Translations under genes and position numbers: made by a program
The notes under the pieces: model-generated
What the model saw: only the letters and a program-made list of their open reading frames with translations
Database searches by the model: none
What the model was told of the DNA's origin: nothing
In this document: positions 59,516 to 64,000 of the stretch, piece after piece
Layout of the letters: the number at the start of each line of letters is the position of its first letter
How positions within the stretch are numbered: position 1 is the stretch's first letter
Origin: Croceivirga sp009797885
GTDB lineage: Bacteria > Bacteroidota > Bacteroidia > Flavobacteriales > Flavobacteriaceae
Length of the DNA stretch: 64,000 nt
Reading direction: 5' to 3'
Assembly: GCA_045866215.1 (NCBI GenBank)
Contig: AP035880.1
Span: 4,464,001-4,528,000 of the forward strand

Positions 59516-60292
59516 TTAGGATTTGTACCAATTCAATAGAATTACCCCTATATCGGTATTTTCCTCCTCAACCAGCGATTTAAACCGTTGTACATCACTA
59601 TATCCGTCGGGACCCCGGTAATGATAGGGATATACTTCCTTGGGCTTAAACTCCAATACGGCATCTGCCGCACTTTCTACAGTCATGGTATACGGCAGGT
59701 TCATACAAACAAAGGCTTTGTCTATATTTCTCAGTGCGCGCATTTCCGGAATATCCTCAGTATCACCGGAAATATAAATACGTTCTCCGTTCATTTCCAG
59801 TACGTACCCATTCCCCCGTCCTTTTTTATGGTACTTTAGCGCCTCCTCCCTTAAGTTGTACATGGGGACGGCCTCAACACATATTCCGTACCGTTCTTTT
59901 GTGTCGCCATTGTGCAATACGTCCAATTGTGGTGTAAATTCATCAGGAATTCTTTCAGCTACCGCTAGGGGAACCATGATCTTGGCCTTTTTGGTATTTA
60001 GTTCCTGTAGGGTCTCCAAATTAAAGTGATCCCCATGGATATCGGTAATCAGTATCAGATCGGCCTGTTTTTGTCCCTGAAAGGCACTTTTGCCACCAAC
60101 AGGATCAACATAAATGGTTATACCGTTCCATTCCATGACCATGGTAGCATGCTGAATTGGTCTGATATCCAAAATGGAAACTGGAAATTCTTCAGTAGGG
60201 CCTTCAACCGATATCGGTTCCTTTTTCCTGTTTCCACAGCCCACCATACTTAAACAAAACAGTGATATAAGGAGAAAATATAAATTTTTCAT
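59516..60292 (-). CDS. MBL-fold metallo-hydrolase lipoprotein
   Basis: A 258-residue lipoprotein (MKNLYFLLISLFCLSMVGCG, Cys 19). The metallo-beta-lactamase fold begins at IQHATMVMEWNGITIYVDPV; the metal motif HxDH-like appears as TDIHGDHFNLETL, further ligands in ISGDTEDIPEM and YPYHYRGPDGYSD. It is close to UPF0173/UlaG-like hydrolases. The reaction is unknown. It is convergent with ettA (1 bp between stops). Confidence 0.88.
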   Translation of the reverse strand: MKNLYFLLISLFCLSMVGCGNRKKEPISVEGPTEEFPVSILDIRPIQHATMVMEWNGITIYVDPVGGKSAFQGQKQADLILITDIHGDHFNLETLQELNTKKAKIMVPLAVAERIPDEFTPQLDVLHNGDTKERYGICVEAVPMYNLREEALKYHKKGRGNGYVLEMNGERIYISGDTEDIPEMRALRNIDKAFVCMNLPYTMTVESAADAVLEFKPKEVYPYHYRGPDGYSDVQRFKSLVEEENTDIGVILLNWYKS

Positions 60293-60444
60293 AAAAAAAA
60301 TAGTTGTATAAAGCTAAGTAAACATGGGCATTCACAAACATCTTTAACATTTTGTCCCCTTAAAAACGTCTAAACATAATCCATTGACGTATATAAACCA
60401 GACACTAACAAATTTTCATTTGTAGAAAGCAAAAAATCGAGATT

Positions 60445-61332
60445 ATGACAGAAACAAAAAGTAACAACAGTTTGAAGGTAATAGCAGGATTGCTAGGTGT
60501 TGTCCTTTTGGGAACAATTATCTACACTGTTAGTCTTTACCAAGATAAGAAGAAGACTACTACCGCTTTGAAACAAGAGAAAGACTTGGTTGTTGAGGAT
60601 TTAAATAGCTTGAAATCCGAATATGACAAAGCTATTTTGGAGAGTAATGCCACCAATGAAGAATTGGTTGCTGCCCGTGATCGAATTGCAAAGTACATTG
60701 ATTCCGTTCAGACCATGAAAGCTGATATTGCTTCCCTTTCCAGATATAGAAGGCAAGTAAGTCAACTAAAAGCGGAACGTGAAGAGTTGTTGAAGCAAGT
60801 TGATTCCTTGACCACTTCAAATACCTTATTGGCAATGCAACGTGATAGCACGTTTGTAGAGTTGGAAAAGCAAACAGTTTTCAATGACTCCTTGGTAGTT
60901 CAGAATACACAGTTGGCAGATGCTGTTGAAAGAGGTTCTGCGCTTAATCTTTCCGATTTTAAAATTGACGCCGTCAAAGAAAGAAGCAGTGGTAGATTGG
61001 TTTCAACGCAAAGGGCCAAGGCTACCGACAAGTTTAAGGTATGCTTTACAGTGGCGGACAATGCTATTGCACAGGCTGGTGATAGGGAGTTCTTTATTGA
61101 GGTTCTTGACCCCCAAGGCAATGTTGTTGGTGATGGAATGACCGCCAGTACCGAAGAAGGTGCTTCCGTGAGCTACACCAAGGGAACCAGTTTTTACTAT
61201 GAGAACAATTCATTGGACGTATGTGACTACATCAATAAACCGGCAAGTGAGTTCCAAAAAGGGAATTATATGGTGAATGTTTATGATGATGGTTTAAAGC
61301 TATTGGGAACTTCTAAGTTCACCCTTAAATAA
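60445..61332 (+). CDS. Membrane-anchored coiled-coil protein with C-terminal beta domain
   Basis: A 295-residue protein: short cytoplasmic start, one membrane helix (LKVIAGLLGVVLLGTIIYTV), a long coiled coil over residues about 35-165 (EKDLVVEDLNSLKSEYDKAI, QLKAEREELLKQVDSLTTS), and a beta-sandwich-like end with two Cys (KFKVCFTVADNAIAQAGDRE; NNSLDVCDYINKPASEF). It belongs to a common flavobacterial family sometimes mislabelled ParA; no ATPase motif is present. Own terminator. Function unknown, probably envelope structure. Confidence 0.82.
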   Translation: MTETKSNNSLKVIAGLLGVVLLGTIIYTVSLYQDKKKTTTALKQEKDLVVEDLNSLKSEYDKAILESNATNEELVAARDRIAKYIDSVQTMKADIASLSRYRRQVSQLKAEREELLKQVDSLTTSNTLLAMQRDSTFVELEKQTVFNDSLVVQNTQLADAVERGSALNLSDFKIDAVKERSSGRLVSTQRAKATDKFKVCFTVADNAIAQAGDREFFIEVLDPQGNVVGDGMTASTEEGASVSYTKGTSFYYENNSLDVCDYINKPASEFQKGNYMVNVYDDGLKLLGTSKFTLK

Positions 61333-61351
61333 CACACTATCCACTATATGC

Positions 61352-61388
61352 AAAAAGGGCATCCAGATTAGAATGGATGCCCTTTTTT
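61352..61388. terminator. Bidirectional intrinsic terminator
   Basis: A 14-bp perfect stem (61352-61365 with 61374-61387), 8-nt loop, five As on one side and six Ts on the other. It serves both the coiled-coil gene (plus) and fumarase (minus). Confidence 0.88.
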
Positions 61389-61406
61389 ATTTCCTGTGTA
61401 CGCAAC

Positions 61407-62804
61407 TTATTTTAAGCTGCCAACCATATCTTCGGGTTTTACCCACTCATCATATTCTTCAGGGGTAACGTACCCCAGGTTTACGGCTTCTTCCCTTAGG
61501 GTAGTCCCATTCTTGTGGGCAGTATTGGCAATTTCTGCCGCTTTGTAATATCCTATTTTAGTGTTCAGTGCCGTAACCAACATCAAGGAGTCGTTCAATA
61601 GCTTGGTTATGGTCTTATGATTGGGTTCAATTCCCACGGCACAGTTCACATCAAAGCTCACACAAGCATCCCCGATCAATTGGGCCGATTGCAGGATATT
61701 CGCGGCCATGACCGGTTTAAAAACGTTCAATTCGTAATGCCCTTGTGTTCCTCCAATAGCAATGGCCACATCATTGCCAATTACTTGGGCGCATACCATG
61801 GTCATGGCTTCACATTGGGTAGGATTTACCTTTCCGGGCATAATGGAACTGCCGGGTTCATTGGCTGGGATGATGATTTCCCCAATCCCGGAGCGCGGCC
61901 CGGAAGCCATCATTCGGATATCATTGGCTATTTTATTTAAGGAGACCGCCAATTGTTTTAGTGCACCGTGGCTTTCCACAATCGCATCATGGGCGGCCAA
62001 GGCCTCAAACTTATTCTCAGCCGTAACAAAGGGCATTCCAGTGAAATCGGCAATATATTTTGCTACCAGAACATCATATCCTTTGGGCGTATTCAAACCT
62101 GTGCCCACTGCCGTTCCCCCCAATGCTAATTCTGCAAGATGGGGCAACGTATTATTCAACGCCTTAAGGCCGTGGTCCAATTGCGAAACATAACCTGAAA
62201 ACTCTTGTCCCAATGTTAGGGGAGTGGCATCCATTAAATGGGTCCTACCAATCTTTACGACCTCCTTGAATTCTTCAGCCTTCTTTTTCAAGGTATTTTG
62301 GAGTTGCGTAACACCGGGGATGGTGACCTCCACTATTTTCTTGTAAGCTGCAATATGCATTCCTGTAGGGAAGGTATCGTTGGAGGATTGTGATTTGTTC
62401 ACATCGTCATTGGGTTGAATGGTCTTCTCGCCCTCTCCAATGGTTTTTCCGGCCAATTCGTGGGCCCTGTTGGCAATCACCTCATTGACATTCATATTAC
62501 TTTGGGTCCCTGAACCTGTCTGCCAAATGACCAATGGAAATTGGTTGTCATGCTTACCCTCTAAAATCTCATCACAAACCGTGGCGATCAAGTCCCTTTT
62601 TTCCTTTGTAAGTACGCCCAGTTCATGATTGGCGTATGCAGCGGCCTTTTTTAGGTAGGCAAATCCATATACCACTTCCAAAGGCATGGAAGCCGTAGGT
62701 CCAATTTTAAAATTGTTTCGGGAGCGTTCCGTTTGCGCACCCCAATACTTATCGGCAGGCACCCTTACCTCGCCCATAGTGTCTTTTTCAATCCTAAATT
62801 CCAT
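61407..62804 (-). CDS. fumC: Class II fumarate hydratase
   Basis: A 465-residue TCA-cycle enzyme converting fumarate and L-malate. Start set at the ATG at 62804 (MEFRIEKDTMGEVRVPADKY); an upstream extension of 11 residues is unlikely. Conserved regions: GSGTQSNMNVNEVIANRAHE, GRTHLMDATPLTLGQEFSGY with the catalytic His, GGTAVGTGLNTPKGY, and the signature GSSIMPGKVNPTQCEA with the catalytic Ser. Full length, monocistronic. A TACCTTTG box lies 20 bp upstream. Confidence 0.95.
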   Translation of the reverse strand: MEFRIEKDTMGEVRVPADKYWGAQTERSRNNFKIGPTASMPLEVVYGFAYLKKAAAYANHELGVLTKEKRDLIATVCDEILEGKHDNQFPLVIWQTGSGTQSNMNVNEVIANRAHELAGKTIGEGEKTIQPNDDVNKSQSSNDTFPTGMHIAAYKKIVEVTIPGVTQLQNTLKKKAEEFKEVVKIGRTHLMDATPLTLGQEFSGYVSQLDHGLKALNNTLPHLAELALGGTAVGTGLNTPKGYDVLVAKYIADFTGMPFVTAENKFEALAAHDAIVESHGALKQLAVSLNKIANDIRMMASGPRSGIGEIIIPANEPGSSIMPGKVNPTQCEAMTMVCAQVIGNDVAIAIGGTQGHYELNVFKPVMAANILQSAQLIGDACVSFDVNCAVGIEPNHKTITKLLNDSLMLVTALNTKIGYYKAAEIANTAHKNGTTLREEAVNLGYVTPEEYDEWVKPEDMVGSLK

Positions 62805-62823
62805 TGTGAAAAATTTTACCGTA

Positions 62824-62831
62824 CAAAGGTA
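62824..62831 (-). promoter_or_regulatory. Candidate -7 element of fumC
   Basis: The minus strand reads TACCTTTG, 19 bp before the fumC ATG. No TTG is seen at the -33 distance. Confidence 0.45.
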
Positions 62832-62891
62832 ATCCATGAAAAAGGTATTTGTTCCTGATAAATGTTTGGAATCATATTTTTTTTATTGTCC

Positions 62892-62923
62892 TTGCAATTT
62901 TGAATTATTTCAAAGTATCTTTG
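62892..62923 (+). promoter_or_regulatory. Promoter of the 57-aa membrane protein gene
   Basis: TTG (62892-62894), 21-bp spacer and TATCTTTG (62916-62923): a full -33/-7 match, 18 bp before the ATG. Confidence 0.7.
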
Positions 62924-62941
62924 TGATATAAATAAGAACTC

Positions 62942-63115
62942 ATGGTAGAATTTGACCAATATCTTGGATTTTTAGCCTTTTTGACCATCTTGACCATAGG
63001 TTTTTGGCTAATGATTTTCTTATTGACCTTTGTAGTGCCCTATTGGTTAACGGGTAACCTCATGGAAATGTGGAAAGAAAGACGCGAGGCCAAAAAGGCC
63101 GAGCTTGAAGAATAA
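62942..63115 (+). CDS. Small membrane protein (57 aa)
   Basis: A 57-codon gene from ATG 62942 to TAA 63113-63115. The protein starts MVEFDQYLGFLAFL, continues through one long or two short hydrophobic segments (FLTILTIGFWLMIFLLTFVV), then PYWLTGNLMEMWKERREAKK and an acidic tail (AELEE). It is bracketed by a consensus promoter and an intrinsic terminator, which strongly supports a real single-gene transcript. Function unknown. Confidence 0.8.
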   Translation: MVEFDQYLGFLAFLTILTIGFWLMIFLLTFVVPYWLTGNLMEMWKERREAKKAELEE

Positions 63116-63142
63116 AAAAAGGAGCCATTCGGCTCCTTTTTC
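63116..63142. terminator. Bidirectional intrinsic terminator
   Basis: GGAGCC (63121-63126) pairs with GGCTCC (63131-63136), 4-nt loop, flanked by As on one side and Ts on the other. It serves the small membrane protein gene and the convergent outer membrane receptor gene. Confidence 0.85.
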
Positions 63143-63143
63143 T

Positions 63144-64000
63144 TTATGGGGCTCCAAACTCTTCATCACCACCTTCATAATCCCTTTGCCTGTCCCCAGC
63201 CCGTTTTTTCTTTTGATTAAAACGATAGGTAAATGCCAGGTTGTAACTCCGCACTCTCCATTGGAACTCACTGTCGTTGTTGAATAAAGGGGTTACCGTT
63301 TCACTGATTCTTCGTCTGCTATTGAACAGGTCACTTACATTTACGGCCAAGGAGGCCCGTTCCTTAAAGAAATCCTTGCTAAAGGCCAAGTCCAGGGAAA
63401 AAATGCCCTGATTCCTGGTTTGGGCGTTTTCCGTGGGACCACGATAAAAGATTCGGGTTTGCCAATCGACGCTGGAGGGAAGGGTAATTTTATTGTTTAG
63501 GCGAATGAACCAACTTAGGTTTTCGGCATCAAAATTTTGGTCGTTAAAGTCGCCTCTGGTGATAAAATTAAATAAATTGATATTGGTATTCAGATTCCAT
63601 TTTCGGGTAGGTCGGTAGGTAGCGGTAAAATCCAGTCCATATCGGTCGTTTCGGGCCAAGTTTACAGGGGTGCGCCTTAAAATGCTGAGCTGTTCCCCGT
63701 CAAAGAAAGTATCCTCCCCGGTGTCCTCCACAATAAAAGTGATGACATTGGTGGAGCGTTGGAAATAGATCGATCCGTTCAACGTCAACTTTTCCCATCG
63801 TTTAAGATATCCCAACTCAATTTGATTGGAAAAGCTTGGGGTTAGATTGGGATTTCCCTGAAAAAGGTTGGTAGGGCTTGACCTAGAGGGGAAGGGATTC
63901 AGAAACCTGGACCGTGGCCTGCGTATTCTACGATTGTATCCCAGTTGGAAACTCTCTTTTTCGGAGATTTCGTAATTCAAATTCAAGGTAGGGAAAAGAC
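63144..64000 (-). CDS. Outer membrane beta-barrel protein (TonB-dependent receptor-like), C-terminal part
   Basis: The last about 285 residues of a larger gene whose start lies beyond the window; the frame is open to base 64000. It consists of alternating amphipathic strands with aromatic girdles (YNRRIRRPRSRFLNPFPS, NPNLTPSFSNQIELGYLKRW, YGLDFTATYRPTRKWNLNTN, GIFSLDLAFSKDFFKERASL, VRSYNLAFTYRFNQKKKR). The pattern GNPNLTPSFSNQIELGY and YRF near the end is typical of the OMP_b-brl_3 family of flavobacterial outer membrane receptors. An acidic/basic tail (GDRQRDYEGGDEEFGAP) extends past the last strand. Substrate unknown. Confidence 0.88.
   Translation of the reverse strand, partial: LFPTLNLNYEISEKESFQLGYNRRIRRPRSRFLNPFPSRSSPTNLFQGNPNLTPSFSNQIELGYLKRWEKLTLNGSIYFQRSTNVITFIVEDTGEDTFFDGEQLSILRRTPVNLARNDRYGLDFTATYRPTRKWNLNTNINLFNFITRGDFNDQNFDAENLSWFIRLNNKITLPSSVDWQTRIFYRGPTENAQTRNQGIFSLDLAFSKDFFKERASLAVNVSDLFNSRRRISETVTPLFNNDSEFQWRVRSYNLAFTYRFNQKKKRAGDRQRDYEGGDEEFGAP

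Overview
The window reads as chromosomal DNA of a marine-type member of the Flavobacteriaceae (Bacteroidota). The evidence is the TAnnTTTG-type -7 promoter elements, the near absence of Shine-Dalgarno sequences, frequent TTG/GTG starts, a secreted protein with a type IX secretion-like tail, an SPI-type lipoprotein signal on many proteins, a bacillithiol deacetylase (BshB1), menaquinone genes, a CcsB-CcsA fusion, and small families typical of flavobacteria (DUF2853, CAL67264-type membrane protein). Genus cannot be fixed from the sequence alone. There is no prophage, insertion sequence or CRISPR array; gene density is high and most genes sit in short operons.

Layout. 1-3.3 kb (minus): truncated M20 amidohydrolase, photolyase, SDR and SRPBCC genes, a light/UV-type cluster. 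3.5-5.6 kb (plus): secreted protein and a DUF2911 protein. 5.6-10 kb (minus): sodium:solute symporter, an overlooked 39-codon membrane protein, and a large PIG-L deacetylase. 10-14.4 kb (minus): MscS-like channel, two lipoproteins, Maf, a KdsC-type phosphatase and a DUF2520 protein. 14.5-23.3 kb: CcsBA cytochrome c maturation fusion, an AT-rich orphan, an M14 peptidase, MATE exporter, Cys/Met PLP enzyme, BshB1. 23.3-27.8 kb (minus): two paralogous TPR histidine kinases. 27.8 kb: tRNA-His with its own promoter and terminator. 28-35.3 kb: M28 peptidase, an AraC regulator, and a divergent four-gene trans-4-hydroxyproline catabolic operon. 36.4-42.6 kb and 47.7-50.8 kb: menaquinone biosynthesis in two blocks (thioesterase, menF, menD, menA; then menC, CPBP protease, menE). 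Between them, at 42.6-46 kb, sits a LytTR response regulator and a HisKA_2 TPR sensor kinase. 50.8-64 kb: peptidase, two CarboxypepD_reg-like envelope proteins, acyl-CoA carboxylase, EttA, metallo-hydrolase, fumarase, small membrane proteins and the end of an outer membrane receptor.

Main discovery candidate. The 642-bp gap between the LytTR regulator and its kinase contains three modules of identical geometry: two 10-bp direct repeats (TTCACAACAA-like) with a 21-bp period, then exactly 27 bp, then a TAnnTTTG -7 element, with no -33 TTG at the usual distance. The first two modules are each followed within about 80-100 bp by a strong intrinsic terminator and no convincing gene; the third precedes the kinase gene. 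The geometry matches the direct-repeat operators of LytTR activators. The two inferred short RNAs share the 9-mer ATATAGTGT, whose core is complementary to ACACTAT in the kinase mRNA leader, which suggests a feedback loop like AgrA-RNAIII, VirR-VR-RNA or FasA-FasX, but in a Bacteroidota setting. A weaker copy of the same spacing lies upstream of the histidine kinase at 25456.

Other notable features are two loci of in-register heptanucleotide repeats (50834-51219 and 57614-57822, the latter running into the ettA start codon), a tRNA-His with two adjacent U-U mismatches in the acceptor stem, a short leader ORF plus hairpin before the MATE gene, and two small membrane-protein genes.
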